A stretch of DNA of 22,129 bases from Brevundimonas sp. UBA7635. GTDB lineage: Bacteria; Pseudomonadota; Alphaproteobacteria; Caulobacterales; Caulobacteraceae. Below, piece after piece: positions 13,054 to 21,948 of this stretch. The position numbers and the translations under genes were made by a program. Each line of letters starts with the position of its first letter. The first letter of the stretch is position 1. The stretch spans positions 16,265 through 38,393 of the forward strand of contig DLIT01000117.1 in NCBI GenBank assembly GCA_002483865.1, written 5' to 3'. Under the pieces are notes generated by a model. That model saw only the letters and a program-made list of their open reading frames with translations, was not told where the DNA came from and made no database searches.

Positions 13054-15524
13054 TGAAAGGCCGTGCCTCCGTTCCCATATCGAACAGCGTGACCCTATCC
13101 GCCGACACCCTCCTGCCCGCCCCCTTCACCGACTGGTTAGCCAGTCGTGGCTGGAGTGCGCGTCCGCATCAGTTGGCGATGGTGGAGAAGGGTCTGGCAG
13201 GTGAGGATGCCTTGCTGGTGGCACCCACGGGCGGGGGCAAGACTCTGGCGGGGTTTTTGCCCAGCCTGATCGAGCTGTCGCAGCGGGTGCGGGTCGAGGG
13301 CGATCTGGCTTCGGTGCATACCCTCTACATCTCGCCGCTGAAGGCGTTGGCGGTGGATGTGGAGCGCAACCTGCTGACGCCGGTGCGCGAGATGGGCTTG
13401 GATATCGCCATCGAAAGCCGCACGGGCGACACCAATCAGGCCAAGCGCGCGCGTCAGAGGCTGGCCCCGCCAGACATCCTTTTGACCACGCCGGAACAGC
13501 TGGCCTTGTTCTGCGCCTGGGAAGGGTCGCGCGAGTATTTCAAAGGCCTGCGATGTGTGGTGATCGACGAGATCCATGCCATCCACGGGTCAAAGCGCGG
13601 GGACCTGCTGTCGCTGGGGCTGGCGCGCTTGCGGGCCTTTGCACCCAGGATGCGCAGCGTCGGCCTGTCGGCGACGGTCAGCGATCCGGCGGCCATTCGC
13701 GGCTGGCTGTCGGACAAGGGTGATGCCATCGTATTTGGCCAGTCGGGTGCGCCGCCGGAACTGGATGTGCTGCTGAGCGAAAACCGCGTGCCGTGGGCGG
13801 GCCATACCGCCCAGCACGCGATGCAGGAGGTCTATGACACCATCAAGACCGCCAATACGGCTCTGGTCTTCGTCAACACCCGCTGGCAGGCCGAGTTCGC
13901 GTTTCAGGAGCTGTGGCGGCTGAATGATGATGGCCTGCCGATTGCCCTGCATCACGGCAGCCTGGCGGCCGAGCAGCGCCGCAAGGTCGAGGCCATGATG
14001 ACGCGGGGCCAGCTGCGGGCCGTGGTCTGCACCTCCACCCTCGATCTGGGCATCGACTGGGGCAGTGTTGACCTGGTGATCCAACTGGCCGCGCCCAAGG
14101 GGTCGTCGCGTCTGGTGCAGCGGATCGGGCGCGCAAACCACAGGCTGGACGAGCCGTCGCGGGCGGTCCTTGTCCCCGCCAGCCGCTTTGAAATGCTGGA
14201 ATGCCAGGCCGCCGTCGAGGCGGTGATGGAGGCCGCCCACGATGGCGAGCCCCTACGCAGCGGGGCCAGGGATGTGCTGGCCCAGCACGTCATGGGCTGT
14301 GCCTGCGCCGAGCCGTTCGATCTGGAGACACTTTACGATGAGGTGCGCACCGCCGCCCCCTATCGCGACCTTTCCTGGGAGGATTGGGAACAGGTGGTCG
14401 ATTTTGTCTCGACCGGCGGCTATGCGCTGAAGACCTATGACCGTTATCGCCGCCTGATCCGCGGGCGCGACGGTCTGTGGCGGGCGCGGACCAGGGAGAC
14501 GGTGGCGCGCCATCGCATGAATGTAGGGGCCATCGTCACGGCCCAGACCCTGAGCGTGCGTGTCGGCGGACGGCGCGGCGGACGCAAGATCGGCGAGACT
14601 GAGGAAGGCTATTTCGAGAACCTCGACATCGGCGACAGCTTTGTCTTTGCGGGCGAAATCTGGCGCTTCGAGGGGGTGGAAGGCACCAGCGCCTTTGTCA
14701 GCCGCTCCAGCGATGCCGAGGCCAAGGTGCCCAGTTGGGGCGGGTCGCGCATCCCCATATCCTCGCACCTGGCCGCGCGGGTGCGACGCCTGATGCATGA
14801 CCGGGACGCCTGGCGTCGCCTGCCGCTCGATGTGCAGGAATGGCTGGGCGCGCAGGAAGACCATTCCGGCATCCCGGACCTGGACGCCCTGCTGGTCGAG
14901 ACCTTCCAGCGCGGACGCAAGCATTTCATGGTCTGCTATCCCTATGAGGGACGACTGGCCCACGCCACCCTGGCCATGCTGCTGACCCGGCGGCTGGACC
15001 GCGCCGGGGTCGGGCCAATAGGCTACCTGGCCAATGACTATGCCGTCTGCATCTGGTCGATGCGCTCGATGGCGGACCTGGATTTCGACGACCTGTTCCA
15101 GCAGGACATGCTGGGCGACGACCTGGAAACCTGGCTGGACGAGAGCTTCATGATGAAGCGGGCCTTCAAGGAAGCGGCGCAGATTTCCGGCTTGATCGAG
15201 CGGCGGATGCCCGGCCACGAAAAGACCGGGCGTCAGGTGACCTTTTCGGCGGACCTCATTTACGACACCCTGAGACGGCATGATCCCGAGCATCTGCTGT
15301 TGAAATGCGCCCGCGAGGATGCGGCCAGGGGCCTGCTGGACGTGGCGCGTCTGGGGGACCTGCTGTCGCGCGTTCGTGGAAAGATCCGGGTCTATAACCT
15401 GTCCAAGGTATCCCCCTTTGCGGTGCCGCTGCTGATGGAGATCGGCAAGGAGCGGTCGCCGGGCACCTCGGCCGCCGAAATGATGCTGGACGAGGCCGCC
15501 CTGATCGAAGAGGCCATGGGCTAG
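13053..15524 (+). CDS. Ligase-associated DEXH helicase, Lhr-core type
   Basis: An 823-residue superfamily 2 helicase of the Lhr-core group, an ATP-dependent 3'-to-5' translocase in characterised relatives. Seen are Walker A APTGGGKT with Lys63, DEIH at 172-175 (motif II), GLSATV (motif III), FVNTRWQAE, TSTLDLGIDWG and QRIGRANHR (motif VI), followed by the winged-helix and Lhr-specific C-terminal domain. The length fits Lhr-core; the large Lhr-CTD of the E. coli enzyme is absent. The ATG at 13053 overlaps the ligase stop by one base; a GTG at 13050 is also possible. It probably opens or unwinds damaged duplexes for the ligase and nucleases in this operon (inference from clustering). Confidence 0.93.
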   Translation: MKGRASVPISNSVTLSADTLLPAPFTDWLASRGWSARPHQLAMVEKGLAGEDALLVAPTGGGKTLAGFLPSLIELSQRVRVEGDLASVHTLYISPLKALAVDVERNLLTPVREMGLDIAIESRTGDTNQAKRARQRLAPPDILLTTPEQLALFCAWEGSREYFKGLRCVVIDEIHAIHGSKRGDLLSLGLARLRAFAPRMRSVGLSATVSDPAAIRGWLSDKGDAIVFGQSGAPPELDVLLSENRVPWAGHTAQHAMQEVYDTIKTANTALVFVNTRWQAEFAFQELWRLNDDGLPIALHHGSLAAEQRRKVEAMMTRGQLRAVVCTSTLDLGIDWGSVDLVIQLAAPKGSSRLVQRIGRANHRLDEPSRAVLVPASRFEMLECQAAVEAVMEAAHDGEPLRSGARDVLAQHVMGCACAEPFDLETLYDEVRTAAPYRDLSWEDWEQVVDFVSTGGYALKTYDRYRRLIRGRDGLWRARTRETVARHRMNVGAIVTAQTLSVRVGGRRGGRKIGETEEGYFENLDIGDSFVFAGEIWRFEGVEGTSAFVSRSSDAEAKVPSWGGSRIPISSHLAARVRRLMHDRDAWRRLPLDVQEWLGAQEDHSGIPDLDALLVETFQRGRKHFMVCYPYEGRLAHATLAMLLTRRLDRAGVGPIGYLANDYAVCIWSMRSMADLDFDDLFQQDMLGDDLETWLDESFMMKRAFKEAAQISGLIERRMPGHEKTGRQVTFSADLIYDTLRRHDPEHLLLKCAREDAARGLLDVARLGDLLSRVRGKIRVYNLSKVSPFAVPLLMEIGKERSPGTSAAEMMLDEAALIEEAMG

Positions 15525-15525
15525 G

Positions 15526-16236
15526 ATGGGCGAACAGGCTGTCATCATCGCGGGCGAGTCCTGCTGCCTGCGCCCGGCAGGAACCCTGTGGCTGCCGCAG
15601 CACGGGACGCTGGTGGTGTCGGACCTGCACCTGGAAAAGGGCTCGGCCTATGCTGCCCGAGGCCAGCTGCTGCCGCCCTATGACACCCGCGAGACCCTGG
15701 ACCGCCTGCTGGTCGAGGTGGTCGAGACGGGCGCGACCCGCCTGGTCCTGCTGGGCGACAGCCTGCACGACATGGGGGCGCTCAGCCGCATCCCCGTTGC
15801 CGAACGCGAGACGGTGTTGGATCTGGCCGCCCAGCTTGATCTGATCTGGATTACCGGTAACCACGACCCGGACGGAGGCGCGGCTTTCGGCGGTCTGTCG
15901 ATGGAGACCCTGCAATTGGGGCGACTGGTTTTGCGGCATGAACCCCTGCCCGGCCCGGCACCGGGCGAGGTGGCCGGGCACCTCCACCCCTGCGCGCGCG
16001 TCCTGGGTGCAGCGGGCAGTGTACGACGCGCCTGTTTCGTTTCGGATGGATACCGGCTGATCCTGCCTGCTTTTGGGGCTTACACTGGCGGGCTCAGTGT
16101 CACCGATGCGGCATTTGGCACCCTGTTTACACGCTCCCCGGTCGCCTACATGCTGGGGAAACGTGTGATTCCCGTGGGATTCGACCGGCTTGCGGCTGGA
16201 CGACAGGCATCGGGTAGGCCACAAAAACATAGATGA
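15526..16236 (+). CDS. pdeM: Ligase-associated metallophosphoesterase (DNA damage response endonuclease)
   Basis: A 236-residue calcineurin-like metallophosphoesterase; family members are manganese-dependent DNA nucleases. The five metal motifs are visible: SDLHLEKG (32-39), GDSLHD (77-82), GNHD (near 111), the histidine in RHEP, and GHLHP (near 150). The last 30 or so residues (from RVIPVGFDRL) are basic and partly unstructured. The start ATG follows the helicase stop after one base, so it completes the exonuclease-ligase-helicase-phosphoesterase operon. No signal peptide. The assignment is strong from motifs plus gene order; the preferred DNA substrate is not seen. Confidence 0.92.
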   Translation: MGEQAVIIAGESCCLRPAGTLWLPQHGTLVVSDLHLEKGSAYAARGQLLPPYDTRETLDRLLVEVVETGATRLVLLGDSLHDMGALSRIPVAERETVLDLAAQLDLIWITGNHDPDGGAAFGGLSMETLQLGRLVLRHEPLPGPAPGEVAGHLHPCARVLGAAGSVRRACFVSDGYRLILPAFGAYTGGLSVTDAAFGTLFTRSPVAYMLGKRVIPVGFDRLAAGRQASGRPQKHR

Positions 16237-16315
16237 AATAACGACTAATCAAGCACAGCCAGGCCTGTGTTAGGCTGGTCGGCATAATCGATTACGAGAA
16301 GGACACCCGCCACGT
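16237..16315 (+). promoter_or_regulatory. Upstream region of Mrp operon
   Basis: This 79-base gap holds an AT-rich perfect palindrome TAATCGATTA (16285-16294) just before the GAGAAGGA RBS. It also has a bulged hairpin CCAGGCCT-N5-AGGCTGG around 16259-16278 that could weakly end the repair operon transcript (no T run). No clear -35/-10 pair was recognised, so whether the Mrp operon has its own promoter here is unproven. Confidence 0.3.
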
Positions 16316-19234
16316 ATGTCCCAGCCCTTGTTGCTGCTTATCCCGCTCGCAACGCCTTTTGTTGCCGCTCTTATGGCACTGTGCTTGCCATCCAAGGCGC
16401 GGAATGCTGCAGCAGCTCTGGCCTGGCTGACGGCCCTGGTGGGTATGGGATGTCTGGTCGCGCTGTTTTCGGCGGTCGACTCTAACGATCCTGTCCGTTT
16501 TTCCCTGGCCTGGCTGCCCAGCCTGGGCGTCAACTTCACCTTGAGACTGGATGGCCTGTCCTGGCTGTTTGCCTTTATGGTTCAAGGGATTGGCGCGCTC
16601 GTCGTACTTTATGCGCGATATTATATGTCGGCCGACGATCCGGTTCCGCGCTTCTTTGCCTTCCTGCTGGCATTCATGGGAGCCATGACCGGCCTGGTCA
16701 TGTCGGGCGACCTGATCCAGATGGCCGTCTTCTGGGAGATGACCAGCCTCTTCTCCTTCCTGCTCATCGGTTATTGGCACCACAACTCGGCCGCGCGTGA
16801 CGGCGCGCGGATGGCCCTGACCGTCACTGCGGCCGGCGGACTGTGCCTGTTTGCCGGTGTTATCGTGCTGGGCCGGATTGCCGGCAGCTTTGACCTGGAC
16901 GTGGTGCTGGGATCGGGCGCTGCGATCAAGAACAGCCCTCTTTATCTGCCAGCCCTACTGCTGATCCTGGCGGGTGCCCTGACCAAGAGCGCCCAGTTTC
17001 CGTTCCATTTCTGGCTCCCGCGCGCCATGGCCGCCCCGACCCCTGTCAGTGCCTATCTGCACTCGGCCACCATGGTAAAAGCGGGCATTTTCCTGCTGAT
17101 CCGTTTCTGGCCAGTTTTGGCGGGCACCGACGCCTGGTATTTCCTGCTTAGCGGCATTGGCATCACCACCCTGCTGTTCGGCGCATGGGCGGCCATTTTC
17201 CAGAATGATCTCAAAGGCCTGCTGGCCTATTCAACGATCAGTCATCTGGGCCTGATTACCCTACTGCTGGGGCTGGGCAGCCCCCTGTCAGCCGTAGCGG
17301 CCATCTTTCACACGGTCAATCACGCGACCTTCAAGGCCAGCCTCTTCATGGCCGCTGGCGTAATCGACCATGAGACGGGCACTCGCGACCTGAGAAAGCT
17401 CAGTGGACTTCGCAAATCCATGCCCTGGACCGCCGCCCTCGCCATTGTGGCAGCGGCGGCCATGGCCGGCGTGCCCCTGCTGAACGGTTTCATCTCCAAG
17501 GAGATGTTCCTGGCCGAGGCCATTGCCCAGACGGGCGGTCGACACACGAACCTGACCCTGCCCATTCTCGCTACCCTCGGCAGCCTGCTGAGCGTGCTCT
17601 ATTCGGTGCGTTTCATCCATCAGGTCTTCTTTGGTCCCGAAGCGACCGATCTGCCCAAGAAGCCCCATGAGCCACCGCGCTGGATGCGTCTGCCGATCGA
17701 GATCCTGGTGGGCCTGTGCATTCTGGTCGGCATCCTGCCCGCCCTGATTATCGGGCCGGTGCTGAACATCGCTGTGCGCTCGGTTCTGGGCGACGACATC
17801 CCATACTACAGCCTGGCCCTGTGGCACGGTTTCAATCTGCCGCTGCTGATGAGCATCATCGCCCTGGTCGGCGGTGTGGTCGCCTATCGTCTGTTCGGGC
17901 GACGCATCAATGCCGCCGAGCGCCCGTGGATCGTGGGCCGATTCAACGGCGCGCGCGCCTATGACCGAATGATGAAGCTGGTCACCTCGTTTGCCGAATG
18001 GACTGTGCGCCGCATGGGCGCGGCCCGCCAGCAGGCCCGGCTGCGATACATCGTCTTGACCTGCCTCCTCGCCGGGGTTCTGGCCTCAGGCCTGACCGGC
18101 CTGGGCTTTAGCGAGACGGGCATCGATATGCAGCGCCCCGGCGTTGGCTTTACCGTCATGTGGATCGTCGGGGCCGGTTGCGCCATCGCCGCCGCGTGGC
18201 AGGCCAAGTATCACCGCCTGGCCACTGTGATCCTGGTTGGCGGGGCAGGCCTGGTCAGCTGCCTGACCTTCGTCTGGTTCTCTGCACCTGACCTAGCCAC
18301 GACCCAGATGCTGGTCGAGGTGGTGACGACCGTTCTGCTGCTGCTGGGCCTGCGCTGGCTGCCGAAACGAGTAGAAGGCCTAGCCTCGACCGATGAGCTG
18401 AGCCGTTCGCGTCGCCGTCGCCTGATCGATCTGGGCATAGCCGCCGCGATCGGAAGCGCCATGGCGGTCGTCGCCTTTGCCGTCATGACCCGGCCGAACA
18501 CGTCGCACCTGACGCGCTTCTTCCTGGAAAACTCTTATTCCGAGGCGGGCGGGCGCAATGTCGTCAATGTCCTGCTGGTCGATTTTCGCGCCTTTGATAC
18601 CCTGGGCGAGATCACGGTGCTGGGCATTGTGGGCCTGACCATCTGGGCCTTGTTGCGCCGTTTCCGCCCGGCCGCTGACAGCATTGGCGAGACTGACCAG
18701 AAGCGCATCCAGAATGACGCCGACCATCGCCGCGAGAACCGCAAGCAGGGCGACACCCTCAGCGACACCATGCTGATCCCGCGCGTCGTCATGCGCTGGC
18801 TGTTCCCGTTTATTATCCTCCTGTCCGTCTATCTGTTCATTCGCGGCCACGACCTGCCCGGCGGCGGTTTTGCGGCTGGCGTGGCCATGTCGATCGCCTT
18901 TATCCTGCAATACATGGCTTCGGGGGCCCGTTGGGTGGAAGAGCGTCTGGAAATCCGGCCGCTGGTGTGGATCGGCGGTGGCCTGCTGATCTCTGCTTTT
19001 ACGGGGCTGGCGTCGTGGATCTTTGGCTATCCCTTCCTGACGTCCTGGTTCAGCTATGCGGACCTGCCGTTGGTGGGCAAGACCCCCCTGGCCACGGCCC
19101 TGGTGTTTGACGCGGGCGTCGCCCTGCTGGTCGTGGGGGCCACGGTGCTGATGCTGGTGGCCATCGCGCACCAGTCGCTGCGCAAGCCAAGAGTGACCGA
19201 CCCTACCCCACCTGCCCCTGAGGAGACCGCCTGA
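16316..19234 (+). CDS. mrpA: Mrp/Pha antiporter subunit A fused to subunit B
   Basis: A 972-residue multi-span membrane protein, the largest part of the Mrp (Pha/Mnh) cation/proton antiporter, related to complex I NuoL. The A part has FWEMTSLFSFLL with Glu141, KSAQFPFHFWLPRAM with Lys224, and SATMVKAGIF with Lys255, the proton-path residues of the family. From residue 819 (MLIPRVVMRWLFPF...RGHDLPGGGFAAG) to the end is a complete MrpB domain of about 154 residues. This A-B fusion is the group 2 arrangement known from rhizobia as PhaAB. GAGAAGGA lies about 12 bases before ATG, a longish spacing. First gene of the operon; its stop overlaps mrpC by one base. Confidence 0.95.
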   Translation: MSQPLLLLIPLATPFVAALMALCLPSKARNAAAALAWLTALVGMGCLVALFSAVDSNDPVRFSLAWLPSLGVNFTLRLDGLSWLFAFMVQGIGALVVLYARYYMSADDPVPRFFAFLLAFMGAMTGLVMSGDLIQMAVFWEMTSLFSFLLIGYWHHNSAARDGARMALTVTAAGGLCLFAGVIVLGRIAGSFDLDVVLGSGAAIKNSPLYLPALLLILAGALTKSAQFPFHFWLPRAMAAPTPVSAYLHSATMVKAGIFLLIRFWPVLAGTDAWYFLLSGIGITTLLFGAWAAIFQNDLKGLLAYSTISHLGLITLLLGLGSPLSAVAAIFHTVNHATFKASLFMAAGVIDHETGTRDLRKLSGLRKSMPWTAALAIVAAAAMAGVPLLNGFISKEMFLAEAIAQTGGRHTNLTLPILATLGSLLSVLYSVRFIHQVFFGPEATDLPKKPHEPPRWMRLPIEILVGLCILVGILPALIIGPVLNIAVRSVLGDDIPYYSLALWHGFNLPLLMSIIALVGGVVAYRLFGRRINAAERPWIVGRFNGARAYDRMMKLVTSFAEWTVRRMGAARQQARLRYIVLTCLLAGVLASGLTGLGFSETGIDMQRPGVGFTVMWIVGAGCAIAAAWQAKYHRLATVILVGGAGLVSCLTFVWFSAPDLATTQMLVEVVTTVLLLLGLRWLPKRVEGLASTDELSRSRRRRLIDLGIAAAIGSAMAVVAFAVMTRPNTSHLTRFFLENSYSEAGGRNVVNVLLVDFRAFDTLGEITVLGIVGLTIWALLRRFRPAADSIGETDQKRIQNDADHRRENRKQGDTLSDTMLIPRVVMRWLFPFIILLSVYLFIRGHDLPGGGFAAGVAMSIAFILQYMASGARWVEERLEIRPLVWIGGGLLISAFTGLASWIFGYPFLTSWFSYADLPLVGKTPLATALVFDAGVALLVVGATVLMLVAIAHQSLRKPRVTDPTPPAPEETA

Positions 19235-19581
19235 TGGAGCTTATTCTCGCTCTGGGAATCGGGATCCTGATGTCAGCCGGGGTATGGCTGCTGCTGCGCC
19301 CCCGCACCTTTCAAGTCATCATCGGCCTGTCTTTGATCGGCTATGCCGTGAACCTGTTCCTCTTTGCCATGGGAAGGCTGCGCAGCGGTATGCCGCCGGT
19401 CCTGCGTGACACCAAGACCCCTGTGATTCCCGAAACCTATGCTGACCCCGTGCCCCAGGCCCTGGTGCTGACGGCCATTGTTATCGGCTTTGCCCTCACC
19501 GCCCTCTTCCTGGTGGTTCTGCTGACCAGCCGAGGCATCACCGGAACCGACCATATTGATGGACAGGAGGCGGGCGAATGA
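19234..19581 (+). CDS. mrpC: Mrp antiporter subunit C
   Basis: A 115-residue protein with three predicted transmembrane segments (about 2-20, 25-45, 72-98), NuoK-like. FQVIIGLSLIGYAVNLFLF and DPVPQALVLTAIVIGFA are the MrpC/MnhC hallmarks, including the Pro-Gln-Ala-Leu-Val-Leu-Thr-Ala-Ile-Val-Ile-Gly motif. Start and stop overlap neighbouring genes (TGATG and ATGA), consistent with coordinated synthesis of complex subunits. The acidic tail after TSRGITG is short and probably cytoplasmic. Confidence 0.95.
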   Translation: MELILALGIGILMSAGVWLLLRPRTFQVIIGLSLIGYAVNLFLFAMGRLRSGMPPVLRDTKTPVIPETYADPVPQALVLTAIVIGFALTALFLVVLLTSRGITGTDHIDGQEAGE

Positions 19582-21176
19582 GCCAGCTTCTCGATCACCT
19601 GATCATTGTGCCCATCATTCTGCCTCTGGTAGCTGCGGCAGCCATGCTGATCTTCGATGAACGGCACTACCAGCTAAAGGCCTTCATCAGCCTGGTCTGC
19701 ATGAGCATCCTGGCGATCACGGCCGTTGTCCTGCTGCACCAGGCCTCGGTCGGCGGTGCCGACGGCCAGGACACGGCCTGGGTCTATAGCCTTGGCAACT
19801 GGGCCGCTCCCTTCGGCATTGTCCTGGTCGCGGACCGGCTGTCCACCTTGATGCTGGCACTGACGGCCGTGCTGGCTGCGGGTGGGTTGCTGTTTGCCTT
19901 TGCCCGCTGGGACCGGGCCGGTCCGCGTTTCCACGCCCTTTACCTGCTTCTGGTCATGGGGGTGAACGGAGCCGTGCTGACAGGCGACCTGTTCAACCTC
20001 TTCGTTTTCTTTGAAGTCATGCTGGCGGCCTCCTACGGCCTGCTGTTGCACGGGTCGGGTGACAAGCGCGTCCGCGCAGGCCTGGGCTATGTGGCCATCA
20101 ACCTGACCGCCTCCTTCTTCTTCCTGATCGGGGTTGGTCTGATCTATGGCGTGACCGGCGCGCTCAACATGGCCGATATTGCCAGTCGTGTTGCCCTGAT
20201 CCCGGCCCACGACCGCGCCCTTTTCCATGTGGGTTGCGCGGTGCTGGGTATCGCCTTCCTGGTCAAGGCGGCGGCCTGGCCGCTGGGCTTCTGGCTGCCG
20301 GGGGCCTATGCAGCGGCAACCGCGCCTGTGGCGGCCGTGTTTGCCATCCTCAGCAAGGTTGGCGTCTATGTCCTGATCCGCCTGTGGATGCTCCTTTTCG
20401 GAGAGCAGGCCGGTGCTTCGGCCGGGTTCGGGCAGAGCTGGATCCTGATCGTAGGCATCGCCACCGTCCTGTTCGGCGCTGCGGGCATTGTGGCCTCTCG
20501 CCGACTGGAGCAGGCGGCAGGCTATGCCATCATGACCTCATCGGGCACCGCTCTGGCCATCCTGGGCACCGGGGATACGGCTGCGCTTGGCGGGGCCCTC
20601 TTCTATATGGCGGCCTCGACCCTGGCGGCGGCAACCCTGTTCCTGATTGCCGAAATCCTGGCGCGTGGCGAAGACCAGTCCATCCTGCCCGACGACGCTG
20701 TGTTCGACGACGAATATGACGATCCCTTCTCTTCGGACGAGGTGCAGGAAGTGGGCCGGGTCATGCCCGCCTCGACGGCCTTCCTGGGCTCGGCCTTCAT
20801 CTTGGCGGCGCTGGTGACCATCAGCCTGCCGCCACTGGCCGGTTTCGCGGGCAAGCTGACCATCTTCGTCTCGCTGCTGGCCGGCGACGGCGCGGGGCTC
20901 AGCGCGACCTGGGTGCTGATCGGGGCCCTGACCCTGTCGAGCCTGGCCAGCCTGATTGCCCTGTCGCGCTTTGGCGTGGCGGGCTTCTGGCGCGAGTTGG
21001 ACGATGCCCTGCCCATGGTGCGCAGCCCTGAATTCGTCGCCATCGGCGGTCTGGTTCTGGCTTGTCTGTGGATGAGCCTGGGCGCGGCAGCAGGCCTGAA
21101 CTTTGCTGAACAGACCAGCCTGTGGCTGGCCGAACCACAGGCCTATATCCAGGCTGTGCTGGGAGGGGGCCAATGA
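19578..21176 (+). CDS. mrpD: Mrp antiporter subunit D
   Basis: A 532-residue, about 14-helix subunit related to NuoM/NuoN, forming one of the proton-translocating channels of the Mrp complex. Seen are LFVFFEVMLAASYGLL with Glu146, FLVKAAAWPLGFWLPGAY with Lys230, and AILSKVGVYVLIR with Lys260. Between late helices is a strongly acidic loop (about 364-392, rich in Asp and Glu). ATG 19578 overlaps the mrpC stop by 4 bases, with AGGAGG upstream. The 3' end overlaps mrpE by 4 bases. Confidence 0.95.
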   Translation: MSQLLDHLIIVPIILPLVAAAAMLIFDERHYQLKAFISLVCMSILAITAVVLLHQASVGGADGQDTAWVYSLGNWAAPFGIVLVADRLSTLMLALTAVLAAGGLLFAFARWDRAGPRFHALYLLLVMGVNGAVLTGDLFNLFVFFEVMLAASYGLLLHGSGDKRVRAGLGYVAINLTASFFFLIGVGLIYGVTGALNMADIASRVALIPAHDRALFHVGCAVLGIAFLVKAAAWPLGFWLPGAYAAATAPVAAVFAILSKVGVYVLIRLWMLLFGEQAGASAGFGQSWILIVGIATVLFGAAGIVASRRLEQAAGYAIMTSSGTALAILGTGDTAALGGALFYMAASTLAAATLFLIAEILARGEDQSILPDDAVFDDEYDDPFSSDEVQEVGRVMPASTAFLGSAFILAALVTISLPPLAGFAGKLTIFVSLLAGDGAGLSATWVLIGALTLSSLASLIALSRFGVAGFWRELDDALPMVRSPEFVAIGGLVLACLWMSLGAAAGLNFAEQTSLWLAEPQAYIQAVLGGGQ

Positions 21177-21667
21177 GGATTCTTCGTGCCATCTTCCCCC
21201 ATCCGCTTCTGGCCCTGGGCCTGTTCACCGCATGGCTGTGGCTCAGCGGCCCCGTTACGTCCGGCAGCGTCACTCAAGGCCTGCTTATCGGACTGATCGT
21301 CCCTCACGTCATGCGACGGCTGGAGCCTGACCGGTCGAACATCGGCAATCCGCTGGCTGTGCTCAAGCTGGCGGGTTACGTCGGCGTGGATGTCATCCGC
21401 TCGAACTATGCGGTCTGCCGCATCATCCTGGCCGGGCACCCCGAGCGGGTTTCAGGCTTCCTTCACGTGCCACTGGAAATGCGCAATCGCTATGGCCTGG
21501 CTGTCCTGGCCATCATCCTGACCAGCACCCCCGGCACCTTGTGGGTTCAGTATGACCGGATGACAGGTCAACTACTGCTGCACGTCCTCGACCTGGTGGA
21601 CGAGGAGCAATGGATTCACCTGATCAAGAACCGCTACGAATCCTTGTTGCTGGAGATATTCCCGTGA
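21173..21667 (+). CDS. mrpE: Mrp antiporter subunit E
   Basis: A 164-residue subunit of the Mrp complex with two to three N-terminal membrane segments and a cytoplasmic C-terminal part. LTSTPGTLWVQYD is the MrpE signature, followed by LLLHVLDLVDEEQWIHLIKNRYESLLLEIF. A longer frame upstream exists, but ATG 21173 overlaps the mrpD stop (ATGA), has GGGAGGGGG 3 bases upstream, and gives the usual MRILRAIFPHP beginning. MrpE is needed for complex stability in characterised systems rather than for transport itself. Confidence 0.93.
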   Translation: MRILRAIFPHPLLALGLFTAWLWLSGPVTSGSVTQGLLIGLIVPHVMRRLEPDRSNIGNPLAVLKLAGYVGVDVIRSNYAVCRIILAGHPERVSGFLHVPLEMRNRYGLAVLAIILTSTPGTLWVQYDRMTGQLLLHVLDLVDEEQWIHLIKNRYESLLLEIFP

Positions 21668-21948
21668 CCGCCGCCACTATTCTGCACTGGGGTCTTGGCC
21701 TGGCCCAGCTAATCCTGGTGGCCGCCATGCTGCTGTCGGCCCTGCGCATGATCAGGGGTCCGCGCGCCCAGGACCGCATCCTGGGTTTGGATACTCTCTA
21801 TCTGAACGCCATGCTGCTGATATTGGTCCATGGCATGAGAAGCGGCATTAACCTGTATTTCGAGGCTGCCCTGGTCATCGGCATGCTGGGCTTCACTGCC
21901 ACGGTCGCCCTGGCCAAGTTCCTTATGCGGGGAGAGGTGATCGAATGA
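21664..21948 (+). CDS. mrpF: Mrp antiporter subunit F
   Basis: A 94-residue protein with three predicted membrane helices. RMIRGPRAQDRILGLDTLYLNA split over residues about 29-50 contains the MrpF signature Gly-Pro-x3-Asp-Arg-x3-Asp. The start is a GTG that overlaps the mrpE stop (GTGA), with GGAG 8 bases upstream; an ATG at 21610 in the same frame lies inside mrpE and is not a plausible start. The 3' end overlaps mrpG by 4 bases. Confidence 0.92.
   Translation: MTAATILHWGLGLAQLILVAAMLLSALRMIRGPRAQDRILGLDTLYLNAMLLILVHGMRSGINLYFEAALVIGMLGFTATVALAKFLMRGEVIE

Noticed and set aside
14253..15548. Minus-strand open frame of 431 codons opposite the helicase gene
   Set aside because: Antisense shadow of a conserved helicase; composition is Gln/His/Ala-rich with no motif.
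20667..20755. Acidic Asp/Glu-rich loop in MrpD as a novel insertion
   Set aside because: Charged loops at this place appear ordinary for alphaproteobacterial MrpD as far as I know, so it is noted in the gene entry only.
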